NCBI GenBank assembly: GCA_021186555.1
Contig: JAJKFL010000003.1
Location: forward strand, 51,497,130-51,561,129
DNA: 64,000 nt
Reading direction: 5' to 3'
DNA from: Reticulitermes speratus
Taxonomy: Eukaryota; Arthropoda; Insecta; Blattodea; Rhinotermitidae
The notes beneath the pieces were generated by a model that was not told where the DNA came from, searched no databases, and saw only the letters and a list, made by a program, of their open reading frames with translations. Each line of letters opens with the position of its first letter. Positions within the stretch are counted from its first letter, which is position 1. Position numbers and translations under genes: made by a program. Below are positions 45,253 through 57,455 of this stretch, piece after piece.

Positions 45253-45910
45253 TTTGTTATATAATAATTTTAGTACAAAGCTAAATTTCGCAAAACTCAA
45301 TACTTTGTTACGTGCTGTCCATGTCATATAAACCGAAAACCAGTACAGAACTTTCTTACACATCTGAACCGTTTTTATTGCCCACACGTTTATTTAACTT
45401 CATAACCATGTTTAGTACTGTTAAGTAGAAGAAAATATATTAGACCTTACAATTAATCTTTTTAAAATATACATTTTTTTATATTGGAAAAAGAATATGT
45501 CTGAGAAACTGTACATAAATAAAATCGCGTAAAAATAAATCAGACAAAAATAAACTGCATTTTTTCAGGAATGAAAAGCATAGATTACAGAAAGAAAATG
45601 AGATTACGTGTCAAAACGGGGTGTTAGCGCCCTCGCATTCATCTTCGGCTGTACACCCGTACTTTCACAGAACGCGGGACCTACAGGCCTGCAGCGTGTG
45701 CTTATTTCTTGGACCTCACACCTACACAACTCAGAGGTTTACACCAACATAAATCCACGTTATTGGCGGAAATAGGAGTTCTGTATTCTAAAATGAAAAA
45801 TGTATACTTTCACACATCATCGCCCCATATAATGGCAATAACTTATATACGTTCATTCCCTTGACAACAAAAACAACACAATATCCGAACGGATTGTAAT
45901 AACAGTTATC
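45253..45910. other. No feature recognised
   Basis: AT-rich then mixed unique-looking sequence; no frame or repeat of note. Confidence 0.4.
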
Positions 45911-45914
45911 TTCT

Positions 45915-46153
45915 AGACCTGTACCCGGGACATACCTGGTTCGAATCCCAAGGAGATCATCGGCTATCCCATGCTTATTCAGATTATTCTCCAGTACCTC
46001 AATTTAAGTACTAGTTCCTGGGGGTAAAGGCGACCGGTGCGTAGGGCTGATAACCTTACCACATTCACGTGCCGATTGTCTATAAATCTGGGAGCCTCAA
46101 CCTCCTGGAACCCTAAGGGCCTGTCCAGGTCTGTAATGGGATTGCTTTACCTC
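45915..46153 (+). mobile_element. SINE with C-type 3' end
   Basis: A B box TGGTTCGAATCCCAAGG (about 45938) is followed by sequence unlike SINE C. From about 46010 it becomes C body: GGTGCGTAGGGCTGATAACC to TGGGATTGCTTTACC. Either a chimaera or an old copy with a diverged head. Confidence 0.6.
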
Positions 46154-46154
46154 A

Positions 46155-46936
46155 ATTCAAATGCTGGTAACTACACGGATTGGGCCACGAAGGAATATTC
46201 CCAAATCATTTCCAACTCATCACAATTCTACCAATCGACACTACAAACTATGAGCTACTTAAACCGTCGTTAGAAAGACAATGACAAAATAAGTTGTCTC
46301 TGGGCACGTCATGAGGTCTTATATGGTAAGTGGAGGCATGGCTCCACTCAATCCAGCACAGCGTTATTTTGCTGGTACAACAAAATTATTGTAAATGAAT
46401 ATCTGTAGTATTGCATTATATCTATACACACGTCTGTTGTGTAATAAGGTAGCCTTCATTGTTCTAAATAAGTATTCTCTATATTGAGAACAGCCATCAA
46501 GTTTAGAGTAGCTTTCAATTTGAAATATGCACGCTATGTTTCAACATAAGCATAATTTGGATCATACTTATATCTTCATTCATACAATCTGCTGTTTAGA
46601 ATGAATGTAATCAGGTACACGTAACAACGGTTGTCCCCATTTAGTTGATTCGTTATTTTGCGTTTATCGTTAACGTTGTGGATCGGGGTCATTTAGCCCC
46701 TAAATTCGATGGGACTAAGCTTCACGGGTCGCGTCTCTTGTCACTGGAAGCTCTTTCAATTTACGCGACTATTCTGTTTATGTGTACAGATAGGTGGGTT
46801 TCTGTTTGCTGTCTCTATCACTCGGTGCAGCACCTCTTTCGTCCACAACCAGGACTCGAACCAGGTAACTATACATGCAAAACTGCTTCAGTCGTCAACC
46901 AGTTGCAAGATCATACTTCACTAAAGTGGTTATATA
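46155..46936. other. No gene recognised
   Basis: Open frames at 46645-46968 contain AGGACTCGAACCAGG, which looks like a B box in antisense, so a decayed SINE head may be present near 46850. Confidence 0.35.
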
Positions 46937-46938
46937 TA

Positions 46939-47439
46939 CAGTGGACCCTCGAACTTCGAACGGTTTGATGTTCGAACAACTTGAAACTCGAACAAAAAAT
47001 TCGAGGAAAATCCGGTTTTGAAACTCGAACAAAAACTCGAAAGTCGAACAAAGAATCACGTGGTCGTCACGTGGTCGCCTTCTCTCTCTGCTTGGTCCAG
47101 ATGAAAGAAGGGTAATTCACCTTCCAGTGAACAGTAATATCCCTCCTACTATTATTATTGATTGATTATTATACAATATTTTTATGTATGTACTATTATA
47201 AATAAAAATGTTCAATTATTGAAATTAAATATACTTGTTTTATCATTATGATCTTTTGAAATGGGCACTTAAATTGATTTATATTGGGTAAATTTTGGGG
47301 GTCTGGAACGGATTAATTCAATTTACATTATTTCTTATGGGGAAATTTAACTCGAAAGTCGAACAAGTCGAAAGTCGAACAACTTGAAAGTCGAACCGTC
47401 TCCTGGAACGGATTGTGTTCGAAGTTCGAGGTTCCACTG
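46939..47439. mobile_element. Pogo/Tigger-like MITE, 501 bp, TA TSD
   Basis: Terminal repeats CAGTGGACCCTCGAACTTCG and, inverted, CAGTGGAACCTCGAACTTCG (one mismatch in 23). TA on both sides (46937-46938, 47440-47441). Subterminal ACTCGAAAGTCGAACAA repeats occur and the phrase ATTATTTCTTATGGGGAAA is typical of Tigger-type ends. No transposase inside. Confidence 0.85.
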
Positions 47440-47441
47440 TA

Positions 47442-48540
47442 TTAAGATTTGAGATCTTTCTTACACAAAGGGCTTAGTGTAAAATATTTTAAAAAGTTTA
47501 TTTCTTTAAGAAGTTTTTACACATTTTTTATTAGCCTGGATTTTTATTATAATTTTAAAGAATGTTAATTTACTGAGTTACAGTGAAAATTTCCAGCTGA
47601 AATTTAACACAAAATTAATTTATTCTTCTTTTCCTTCATGTCAGATCTTATTTATTTTCAAAAGATCTGGCTACATTTCCACCTTTTTTTTCTTGGTCTA
47701 CTTTGGTTCCTTTTTCTCATAAGGTGATAGTGGACGGCGAACTTTAGGTACCTCCCTTCTTCCATCAGTTCTATATGTTCTCTTAATTTGTCTTTATTAC
47801 TACAATTGTAGCTACAACGGAAAATATATTTAACTCACGTCTTTTATTTTCTTTTTCGTGTCTGATCATGCAAGGTACATCCCTTCATTGCTCTCAGAAA
47901 TTTCATTTCTCTACCCTATATGTGACCGTCTTTCTTCTTCAGGGACCATTATTATTTCTTTCCTTACTCTATATTGTTCTTTCCTTTAGAATATTCATAA
48001 CTCCCCACTTCCTAGAAAAATTGGATTAGTTTTACGTTAAGACGTAAATCAAGTTACATCTTTGAGTTTCCAACACAGAGCTGCCACCTGTATTAGTATT
48101 TTAGAACTACATGTTTCCATAGAAACAGTGTGCGAAAGAAGAAACATACACAGTACGCAATAGACATTCTCCTTCTACTCACACAGTCACAAATTTTGTG
48201 TGTGAGTGTGTTTGATTTCAAGAAGTTTCTGAAGTATTGGTAACTCACATCCTAGGTTATTTCAACATACAAAATTAAGTTCCATTTTGAAAATATTAAT
48301 GTATAACTCAGTTTAATGAACTCAAAATAAATCCTTGCAGTTTAGAGGCATATTTTGATTTATTTAGCCATGTAAGTTACAACCTTAAGAATAGTGAAGG
48401 GGTGTGAAGTGATGTGAAGTGAAGTGCTTTGGTTTCAAAGTGAAGTGAAGTGAATTAAGTTCTTGGGAGATATAATTATCATGTACTATGGTCTGACTTT
48501 ATACTGAGGATATTCTAACGCACTGAAATTAATTAATGTG
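47442..48540. other. No gene recognised
   Basis: T-rich unique-looking sequence, with GTGAAGTGAAGTG simple repeats at about 48398-48452. Confidence 0.4.
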
Positions 48541-48544
48541 TGGG

Positions 48545-49348
48545 TGTTTTTTGTAATGTGCGTGTGTGTTTTTTTTTGTATTGTGTATAGGTGTTTTTGT
48601 AAGATGTGGATGTTTTTGTAAGGTGTGGATGTTTTGTAATGTGTGAATGGTGTTCTAATATGTGTACTAGTATTTGCTGTATGTATTTTGTTTTGTATGT
48701 GTATGGGTGTTTTTGTAAGGTGTGGATATATTTGTAAGGTATGGATGTTTTTGTAAGGTGTGGATGCTTTTGTAAGGAGTGGATGCTTTTGTAAGGTGTG
48801 GATGTTTTTGTAATGTGTGTACGGTGTTCTAATGTGTGTAATTGTATTTACTGTATGTATTTTTTTTTGTATGTGTATGGGTGTTTTTGTAAGGTGTGGA
48901 TGTATTTGTAAGGTGTGGATGTTTTTGTAAGGTGTGGATAATTTTGTAAGGAGTGGATGCTTTTGTAAGGTGTGGATGTTTTTGTAATGTGTGTACGGTG
49001 TTCTAATGTGTGTACTTGTATTTACTGTATGTATTTTTTTTGTATGTGTATGGGTGTTTCTGTAAGGTGTGGATGTATTTGTAAGGTGTGGATGTTTTTG
49101 TAAGGTATGGATGCTTTTTTAAGGTGTGGATGTTTTTGCAATGTGTGTACGATGTTCTAATGTATGTACTTGTATTTACTGTATGTATTTTGTTTTGTAA
49201 TTGTGTATAGTTTGTTTTGTATTGTTACTCTTATGTATATTATATGTCCATTTGTATTGTGTGTACTAGTGTAAGGACTACTGCCACCGGGTGAAAACCA
49301 ATTGCATGTAAAACTAAATATAATAATAATAATAATAATAATAATAGT
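48545..49348 (+). mobile_element. Retroelement 3' end preceded by tandem repeats
   Basis: Units of about 19 bp (TTTTTGTAAGGTGTGGATG) are grouped into a higher-order repeat. The phrase GTGTTCTAAT recurs at about 48651, 48825, 48999 and 49153 (174, 174 and 154 bp apart). After the array comes ACTACTGCCACCGGGTGAAA, ACC-ATTGCATGTAAAACTAAA and an ATA repeat tail (about 49318-49348). The same terminal words occur at the window's end on the other strand. Confidence 0.65.
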
Positions 49349-49428
49349 ACCAAGGTCACTCGATATGTAGTTGGCTTCCACTTTTTACTTTGCTTTCGTA
49401 CAGCGCGTGTTTTTATAACCCCATATAA

Positions 49429-49592
49429 CAGGGTTGCACAAATCCCGGGCGCCACGTCACAGTGGTGGGTAAATTTTTACGATGGTGCCTAATATTTGTG
49501 AATCTTCAATAATAAAATTGCCTCATTTCTCCCATCTGATGCCTAAAAATTTGAGGTGTCTCATACTTATTTGTAAAATTTGTGCACCCCTG
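49429..49592. mobile_element. hAT-like MITE, 164 bp
   Basis: Left CAGGGTTGCACAAAT and right inverted CAGGGGTGCACAAAT (14 of 15). Flanking octamers ccatataa and ccttaaaa match 6 of 8 around central TA, consistent with a Buster-type hAT target. Confidence 0.7.
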
Positions 49593-49599
49593 CCTTAAA

Positions 49600-50547
49600 A
49601 GTTCAGGTTTCATGAAGTGCACGCCTGCCGGCACATGCGCACAGATCGTACAATTCAATAACCATAACCCTTGAAAATCGGACCAATACTCATATCATAT
49701 CCCTGTCTAGGAATAACGTCACGAGAAATATCGTGGACTATTGACATAAATTCACCAGACACCATTTACAGAGTCTCTATATAATTTCCAGTAAATCTTA
49801 TTAAGTAAAGGCAAACCACGGACGAGTAATGCATTTATACACTTCAAGTGGCACCTTCTCTAGAAGTCCTATTAAAATGGGAAGTTGTGTTTTGAATCCA
49901 AACAGGTTACATTTCTATGCAATAAAGCTGACAGAAAATTTGATTATACGAATTGCTACAGAGCTATATATATCCGTATGAGAGGGGCAGAGAAGATATT
50001 CAGATCAAGTAAAAAAAAAACCTAATTAGTATTCTGTATAAAATCGACCAAAAAACCATAAAAATATCATTTATGCTGATAAAATACGAGTATTAATTCT
50101 TCTATTATTCCCGAAGGCATATTTTTCTTGTCAAACACCAATGTCTGAAGTACTAAGAATAGTCCAGAAGAAGACATGTGAAATGCAAGGAATGTCCTTG
50201 TTGGCTAATCAATGATTAAATTCTCAAGAAGGCCCGTGCTATGTGGAAAAGGAAACCACCTGAGCGACCTAAGCATAAGAGGAAAGATATAAAAATGGAT
50301 CTTAAACGGCTAAGGTGAGAATTTGATTACTGAACCTACGTCAAACAATAAAATTAAAAGTAACAGGCTTTTGTGAAGACGGTGACGACCTTTGATTTTC
50401 ATAAAATTTGTGACATTTCTTGATTAGCTCGGTGACCAACAGGTTCTTAAGAACAATTCTGCACGCAGGATTTAAGTATTTGTAATAGAATTATCTGAGC
50501 AAATTAATTAGTTACGTAGTTAACTACTCTATTTTATTGCTGTAAAA
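49600..50547. other. No gene recognised
   Basis: AT-rich unique-looking sequence with short open stretches only. Confidence 0.4.
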
Positions 50548-50561
50548 TAATTCGGTAGGCA

Positions 50562-50863
50562 AAAGCGGTGGCGCAGTTGGTTGAGGCACTGCGCTACAAG
50601 CCGGAACGGTCGCGGGTTTGACTCCCGATAGTGTAATTGGGATTTTTCATTGACTTAATCATTCCGGCCGCACTATGGCCCTGGGGTTGACACAGCCTCT
50701 AACAGATGAGTACCAAGGATGTCTCCTGGGGGTAAAGGTGGCCGGTGAGCAGGGCTGGCAATCTAACAACCTTCATGTGCCGATTGTCTAGAAATTCTGG
50801 GAGCCTCAACCTCCTGGAGCCCTAATGGCCTGTCTAGGCCTGTAATGGGATTGATTTTTAAAG
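50562..50863 (+). mobile_element. SINE C, full length
   Basis: A box GTGGCGCAGTTGGTTGAGGC and B box GGTCGCGGGTTTGACTCCCG lead into the full body. TSD TAATTCGGTAGGCA / TAATGCGGTATGCA (12 of 14) at 50548-50561 and 50864-50877. Confidence 0.92.
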
Positions 50864-50983
50864 TAATGCGGTATGCAGGGCTAAGGCAGTTGTGATATCA
50901 AAACCCATTTTTATGTGCGAGGACTCGGAAAGGGTCGCGAGATATCAGTGCCCAATTTATCAATACTAAACTGTCATTCGTTT

Positions 50984-51361
50984 CATTCATTCATTCATTC
51001 TGCAGTGTCTTACAAGAGGTCCATAGCCTCTTCCAAAGCGACTTCTCCACACAGTGCGATCTAGTACTTCCTCTTTCAATTTCCAGTGTCTTCTCTCTTC
51101 CTTAAGGTCATCCAGTAGCTGCTTACGTCTTCTTCCTCGTCTTCCCATGATTTCTATCCTTCCCTCTAACTTTCCTTCAATCACATATTTCAGAAGGCAG
51201 TTTCCACGCAAGATGTGACCAATCCAGTTAGCCTTTCCTCTTTTTATTGTATGTACGATATTCCTCTCCTCCTTGACTCTGTGTAATACTTCTTCATTTC
51301 TCACACGATCGGTCCAACTGATCTTCTCCATTTTCTCCAACACCACATTTCAAAACATTCC
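50984..51361 (-). pseudogene. LINE ORF2 C-terminal fragment
   Basis: Minus-strand frame carries MEKISWTDRVRNEEVL, KANWIGHILRGN, RRKQLLDDLKEE and FGRGYGPLV, the region downstream of reverse transcriptase in many non-LTR elements. Homology starts abruptly near 51361 (5' truncation). A one-base shift near 51335 and a two-base loss just before the stop break the frame. The 3' end is a TGAA tetranucleotide tail (about four units). Same family as the 12.5-kb fragment. Confidence 0.7.
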
Positions 51362-51429
51362 AGGTATTATTGACCTATTTAACTCTCTGCAGCTCTTCAA
51401 CTCGCAAGAGATGTGTTACGTCATTATCA

Positions 51430-51765
51430 AAGCATCACACCTGATTACATGAATTACGATTGCTCATTATGCGGAGCAGCTAAACCGTGTACTCCAACCG
51501 AGAAATCAGGATTTGATTCCAGGCACAGACAGGATTTTGCTCTCCTCTGTCGCGTCCTGATCTGTTTTGGTTCCCACCTAGCCACTTATCTAATGGCACC
51601 GGGGCTAATTTCTCTAGGGATAAACAGCCGGTGTGTGAAGCTGATTACCCACCACAATCTCATAGCGAGACTAATAATACGTGGAGCTAGACATCCACTC
51701 CACCACGTCTTCATGTCGTGGTGCTTCAGCATACTGGCGATTTACCTTTCATGCACGTTTTAAAG
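51430..51765 (+). mobile_element. SINE, group K
   Basis: Head is weakly tRNA-like (GGAGCAGCTAAACCGTGTAC and AGGATTTGATTCCAGG). The body has CTCTAGGGATAAACAGCCGG, the shared hairpin GTGGAGCTAGACATCCAC and CTTCATGTCGTGG, ending at GATTTACCTTT. Confidence 0.6.
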
Positions 51766-51856
51766 ATATCCTGCATTAAAATTTCCAGTAGGTACATTAT
51801 CATGCGAAATATCACTGATGTGTATTCTGACTTTTTCCATCGTCACTGAGTATACA

Positions 51857-51897
51857 AACAAGACGTTTCGAAAGCAGACTGCTTTCGTCTTCCGGTG
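51857..51897 (-). ncRNA. Hammerhead-like motif, core mutated
   Basis: CTGAAGA has become CGGAAGA; helix II GAAAGC/GCTTTC and GAAAC GTC are kept. Confidence 0.45.
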
Positions 51898-51952
51898 ATG
51901 AACTACAATCTTAACGATAAGTAACAATCTAAAAGAAATTAAGATTGTAGTT

Positions 51953-51991
51953 CACCTGAAGACGAAAGCAGTGTGCTTTCGAAACGTCGTG
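51953..51991 (+). ncRNA. Hammerhead-like ribozyme motif, core intact, GTC site
   Basis: Helix I CAC/GTG, CTGAAGA, extra C, helix II GAAAGC/GCTTTC with a 5-nt loop, GAAAC, then GTC. GTC is the classic hammerhead cleavage triplet. Confidence 0.58.
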
Positions 51992-52050
51992 TTTCTATAC
52001 TCAGTGACGATGGAAAAAAAGTCCAAATATATAACAGTGACGTTTCGCAT

Positions 52051-52366
52051 GTTACACCATTGTCTAAGGATTATACTGTACAGGTACAGTTATCACTTTT
52101 CTAAATGCCAAAAAATTTCGCGAATTCATATAAATATGAAAAAAGAAATTCCCACCATAACTATTTGCTGAAAAACTTTAAAAACTGATTAAGGTTTCGC
52201 ATCTAACGCTTTTAAATGTGTGTTGTCATACAGGTGAAGCATTTTCACACTTGCATATACTACGCACCCGCCCGCTTATAAAATTGCTCTAACTATACGA
52301 ACGTGTAGAGAAACGTACACAAATGTGAAGCAGACGCAAATTCCACAAAACAGTAGTCAGCAAACC

Positions 52367-52430
<64 letters not shown>

Positions 52431-53390
52431 AGAGAGAGCAATGGAGGATGGCGCAAGCTTTGTTAAAGAGAGCAGTGAGAGAAATACAAGAGTGGACACG
52501 TAGTTTCTCTTTCTGTCCCAGAGAGAAGTTAAGTCCCAGCCATTAGCATGTTAAAACAATACGTCACTGCGCAATTACCCCAAGCCAGAGTGAAAGAGTG
52601 GGCATCCCAACCCCTCATTCTGTTACATCCCCAACCCTTCAACCACCCCCTTCCCTCTAATAATTAACACCACCACGGCAGTCGCGATATTTATGTAGGC
52701 CATATACCGGCAGCAGTCTAGGTCAGGTTAGGTTGCGCTGAATGGCTGCACAGACCTGGGCCTTTGAGTCCTATGGATGTTTGCCAGGGTGAAAAATTGC
52801 AGTGTCCTGCTGAGCGCGAGACAACAGACAGAACCGAGCGTCCGAGTAGCTCCTGGGCTGAGGGCACGGGAAACAACTCGGACGAACAAAGGGTATAACC
52901 GAACGTTGCTGGTTACTTTTTATTAATTTGATATACATCAAATTAATAGACTGTTCTCTTCAAAAAGGTTAACTTTATTTAATTTATTACAATACAACGT
53001 TAGCACAATATCATACGTCTACTCTTTTCCTTTTACTCCCGCCAACTTACTCGGACACCTGGTCTCTTGTCGTTGCAGCTATATTTAGACGAGTGGAAGG
53101 GGAGAGCCGAACTGCTCCAACAATACTAGCATTTAATAATGTTTCAATAATGTTCGGCTACAAGGGACAGGCAGACGGAAAATAGATACAAACATACAGA
53201 ATTTCTGTCTCAAACTTTTAAGGACAAAATTGAGAAACAAGCCAAAGGAAAGGATGCGCGCGATTAAACGGACAAGAAATTAAACAAGTTAGAGTTAGAT
53301 ATGAAGTGTACGGAGTGGGTTGTTGTCAGACGTTGTGCAAAACAGCAACTGAAACCCAGACGCTGCTTTATGGTATTTGACGTTCTTAGG
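52051..53390. other. No gene; microsatellite and hairpin
   Basis: CA then TA dinucleotide runs at about 52374-52425. A perfect 12-bp-arm hairpin TATTAATTTGAT / ATCAAATTAATA lies at 52921-52948. Remaining sequence is unassigned. Confidence 0.5.
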
Positions 53391-53394
53391 GGGT

Positions 53395-53775
53395 TAAAAG
53401 GTTAAGCTACACATAGACACATGGCTCGTCCTCGGGTTGCGGATGGAGGAACGGTCTCCGGATATGGAGGGTAGCTGCGAATATGCAGTCGCGGACAGAT
53501 GACAAGGGGTGGTCCTCCAGCTTGGGGGTTGGGCGAGGTGCTAACAACTCCTCACCGTAAAAAATTACCATGTTACGAAACACTATACAGAGCCTCGGAC
53601 CTGGACTGATTCTTTGGTACGACTTAGCTCAGGATAGGGACAGGTGGCGGGCTCTTGTGAGTGCGGTAATGAACCTTCGGGTTCCATGAAACGCGGGGAA
53701 TTTCTTGACTAGCTGACGACCTGTTAGCTTCACAAGAGGAATCTGCTCCATGGAGTTAGTTAGTTAGTTGGTTAT
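53395..53775 (+). pseudogene. LINE 3' end with TTAG tail
   Basis: The sequence at about 53624-53718 reads as [15 protein letters not shown], then SAVMNLRVP, an in-frame TGA, then NAGNFLTS and stop, the C-terminal words of a non-LTR ORF2. It ends in GTTAGTTAGTTAG repeats (about 53754-53772). Upstream GC-rich sequence (53430-53560) recurs at 56.74-56.90 kb. Different LINE family from the TGAA-tailed one. Confidence 0.6.
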
Positions 53776-54078
53776 AGACACATCTCAGAAGACCGGTAAC
53801 TTGATACATGAACTTCATCCTCACCATGGACAAAATCGAATATGTCCTCTTTTCCCGAACATGTAATTTCTAGGTGTAAATTTGATGACTAGGCATTTTA
53901 TCTTGTTAAATTGTAAAACGCATCTTTTTAACCATTTTATTTTTACACATCTACTTCAAACCACAATAAAAATGACCTCAAACGTTTTCAAACATCTGCA
54001 TGTTTTTTTTCAGGATTTCCTTTTAGAGTGTCAGTGAGTGACGTCACAATTACGGCCTTGTAAGGAATGAACTTGTTA

Positions 54079-54307
54079 CGTGTCCCTAGAACGGGACATT
54101 AAGGCCCAGAGGGGGAGTTGAGGTATAACACTACTCTTTCTTTAACCTCGACACTAGATAAAGGTGGGTGGTTAACTACACGCCCCGGCCACTTTACCCC
54201 CGGAAAAGAAACCCGGTACCCATTGTACAGGAGGCTGCGTGGGCCCCAGGGACGGTCTGGACGGTGCGGAAAATCTCGCCCCCACTGGGATTCGATCCCC
54301 GGACCAT
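54079..54307 (-). mobile_element. SINE B, head truncated
   Basis: Body and B box region present (CCACTGGGATTCGATCCCCG is uninterrupted, no SINE A insert). Head ends near GGACCATCAG. Confidence 0.87.
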
Positions 54308-54309
54308 CA

Positions 54310-55574
54310 GTTTCAAAAATATTATGGTCAGTTTCGTTGCGTCACCATGCGTGCCGTGACACACGACAGCCACTGATATCACCATAGCCAGTATGTAATA
54401 CTGACCATAACAGTAGTCCAAACGCAATTTTGAGCGCTTTCTGTTTGCCAGCTCAGCTAACCAAGCGGCTGATTGCCCTTAAACGCTGCTAATGACTCCG
54501 AAGGGCATTACACAACTCATATCATATACACAGATGCTAAATTCCCTCAGCCGATGTTACATGATTCCACACAATATCATGAAACAACAGTAATGGTTTA
54601 ATGATCACATAATCAATAGGTTACATGTTTAGACATAGATCCTTCTTCCTGTATCAGGAAGCAAGAGTGATGGAATAATGCTGCAAAGGAGCACACAAAT
54701 TGAACACATTGAAGATACGCCATGTAGTGAGATGGGATCCATTGGCATTGGTGTAATATCAGGCTGTAATTGTTTTCGTAAAATGTACTTTCGCTATTAG
54801 TTTCCGTATCCAATCCAAATACTGAGGAATATGGTTACGTAGAAGAAAACAGGTAACAGAAAACAGGAATTTATATTGCTTTATCTCTAATTTTTGACCG
54901 TGAAGTAGACAGATCTGGCCAATATAACGAGGGCAAACTGTGTCCCTCTGAAAGCCAAATACGAAATAAGAGATGAAAAAATGTCTAATAAAGGAGCAGC
55001 AGTTGATATCTTGTAAGATTACATGGTTTGTAGAATTTGCCCATCACCTGGTATTCTGATAAAAGGAAGACATTTCGTAAAGTAGATTTTTCTCCCATCC
55101 TCAGAAGAAAGGGTGGGTCAGATAAAAGCAAATATTCCGGATTTCTGGACTACACAATCAGCAGATTAGGCAGTACAGGAGCAAAGACAATAAACAACAC
55201 CGCTTCTGAATGGTAAATAACTTCAGATATAAAAGTGTCACGAGGTAACAAAAAGCTTCCTTTTCTCTAAACTATACCTTTAAATATTAGGTTTTACTAG
55301 AGAGAAGTGTTACTGCAAAACACATATTAGATCGTTTTTCTTCAGCCAGCTTCGTTTTGTCATAACAGAAAAGACCATATAAGCAGTCTTTCAGAAGGTA
55401 TTCAAAGGAGAAGTAGGTAGATATTTGAGTCGAAGAATTGGAACTTAAAATACTTAATGTACTTAAAATTATACCACCTGAAATACACCGACACAGATGG
55501 GAGGTTAATATTGAAATGGATGACAACCGTTAAGACAAACGAATGGGTTAGCAATTTTCAATTTTTTTTCTGAT
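54310..55574. other. No gene recognised
   Basis: Unique-looking sequence; open frames under 80 codons without motifs. Confidence 0.4.
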
Positions 55575-55589
55575 AATGTTACGAGTATA

Positions 55590-55854
55590 GCCGATCCCAG
55601 TGGCCGTGCGGTCTAAGGCGTGGGTCTGCGGCCGCTCGCTTACTGGGATTGTGGGTTCGAATCCCACCGGGGGCATGGATGTCTGTCTGTGTGAGTGTTG
55701 TGTGTTGTCAGGTAGAGGTCTCTGCGACGAGATGGTCCTCGTCCAGAGGAGTCCTACCGAGTGTGGTGTGTCTAAAAAGTGTGTGTGATCGTGAAGCCCC
55801 GAACAATGAGGCGGCTTAGGCTCCCAAGGGGCTGTTGAGCCATTGGGGGAAAAA
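55590..55854 (+). mobile_element. SINE A, full length, 15-bp TSD
   Basis: Complete copy. TSD AATGTTACGAGTATA at 55575-55589 and 55855-55869, perfect. Confidence 0.93.
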
Positions 55855-55902
55855 AATGTTACGAGTATATTTAAGACGTATCATTTCTTAAAACATTAGG
55901 GA

Positions 55903-56090
55903 CTATGCCTTAATCAAGCAGTTGGTCGCCGACCTCTCAAAGCGAGACCCGCTTTCGATTCCAGGACATTTCATGTGGGATTTGATGTGGAAAATTTTGG
56001 AATATAAGAGGTTGTTATTCGAGTACTTAGGGTTTCCCTATCGGTATCATTCCACCAATACACCGTATACTTTCATTCATTTACCGCCGA
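55903..56090 (+). mobile_element. SINE F, copy 3
   Basis: tRNA-like head AATCAAGCAGTTGGTCGCCG with B box GCTTTCGATTCCAGG. The body GAGTACTTAGGGTTTCCC and ATCATTCCACCA match the F copy at 27.8 kb. The 3' end is not clear. Confidence 0.65.
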
Positions 56091-56094
56091 GTGT

Positions 56095-56730
56095 ATAATC
56101 TTACCAATTAACAGGATCCTTATAAGACACACTTGAAAAAAATTAAAAAGCAGCGAAATTAGTTTTTGTCTTTAAATAGATTAAAGCCACATATAAAAAA
56201 AAGCCCAATTATAGGTATTTTTTTCGAAAATCGGAAATTTTTCACATTTTGTGCTGTACATTCCATCAGAAGGTAAATGTTATGTTCTTTGGAACGATGA
56301 ACCAAAGAACTGCATTCTGATATTCCTGCTGTAACATAAATTTAACAGATGTTATAAAGTAAAAAAAAAAATTGTAGGCGTGAAAGTTTGGGGGAGGAAA
56401 ACGTAGCCCCTTGAAAAGGCAGACATGTGGCGTAGTTTGTTGGAAGCGAGCCACTGCCACGGACCTCCCAGAGGCTGTTGAATGGAGTTATGACTCTGGT
56501 TCCACACCACAGGTTCTCCTTAGCATCAGGTTGGGCCGACAGCTACACACTTGTGCGACCTTCTCAATACAACTGCAAGAGATTTACGAGAGAGTGAGTC
56601 ATTTATATCCCTTTCACCAATATAACCCTCTCTTTCCTTTGTCCCTCCCTTAAACTTTCTCGAAAACGCTATGCTCTACGTTAAATAATTGTTAAATGTA
56701 TTGAGATTCTACTTTTGAGTCCCTGTCACA
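56095..56730. other. No feature recognised
   Basis: AT-rich, then mixed; an 80-codon frame (56411-56653) has no motif. Confidence 0.4.
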
Positions 56731-56734
56731 ACGG

Positions 56735-56895
56735 CATGGCGAGTCCGCAGGTTGCGGAGAGAACAGACGACCTCGTGCTGCGGAAGATAGCTGCAAATAT
56801 ACTGCTTTAGCGGTCGCGGAGGGTGCAGAAGCTTAGATGTTGTGCGACGGATTACCTCCTGGCCCTAAAAGACCAGCATGCTGTGAAACATCATA
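56735..56895 (+). repeat. LINE 3' region fragment
   Basis: GGTTGCGGAGAGAACAGACG, GGAAGATAGCTGCAAATATA and AGCGGTCGCGGA parallel the GC-rich region at 53.43-53.56 kb that precedes the TTAG-tailed LINE end. Its own tail is missing; a SINE C lies just downstream. Confidence 0.5.
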
Positions 56896-56931
56896 CCATC
56901 ACACAGGGAAACATCGTTGGTATCACATATA

Positions 56932-57220
56932 AAATTGTAAAGCAATCCCTGGACAGGCCCTTAGGGTTCCAGGAAGTTGAGGCTCCCAGATTTCTAGACA
57001 ACCGGCACATGAAGATGGTAACGTTGTCAGACCTACGCACCGGCCGCCTTTACCCTCCAGGAAATATTCCTGGTACTCATTTCGGTTGGAGGCTGAGTCG
57101 ACCCCAGGTTCATAGCGCGGCCGAAAGGATTATGTCAATGAAAAATCCCAATGACATCATCAGGAATCGAACCCGCGACCTTCCTACTTGTGCGGTGCCT
57201 CAACCAACTGTGCCACAGCG
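56932..57220 (-). mobile_element. SINE C, full length
   Basis: Complete with small deletions. TSD GGTATCACATATA / GGTATCATATATA (12 of 13) at 56919-56931 and 57221-57233. Confidence 0.92.
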
Positions 57221-57404
57221 GGTATCATATATACTCAACGAAAATTTACTGAAAAAAATGAGGTAATAAGTTTCGTAATTTGCACTGGTCACATATTATT
57301 ATTTGGATCATAAAATCAAGAAGACGAGGTGAATGGGGAAAACACTACCCTTGTTATTAGAATAGCTCTACATATGGCTACAAAGTGATAGGAAGTTTCT
57401 GTTG

Positions 57405-57455
57405 TCTTCTCCACCTGAAGAAAGAAAGGAGAACCTGTTCCGAAACGTTTTGGTT
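57405..57455 (+). ncRNA. Hammerhead-like motif, degenerate
   Basis: CACCTGAAGA and CCGAAACG are present at the right spacing and CCA/TGG could form helix I, but helix II is only about 3 bp. Confidence 0.35.

Larger units (their letters stand above)
51802..52050. mobile_element. Ribozyme-bearing foldback, copy 5
   Basis: Arms pair from ATGCGAAATATCACTG (51802) to CAGTGACGTTTCGCAT (52050), each with a hammerhead-like motif. No tail or TSD could be fixed. Confidence 0.65.

Noticed and set aside
52715-52740. Telomere-like AGGTCAGGTTAGGTT
   Set aside because: Only about two TTAGG-like units occur, with no tandem run; not evidence of a telomeric tract.
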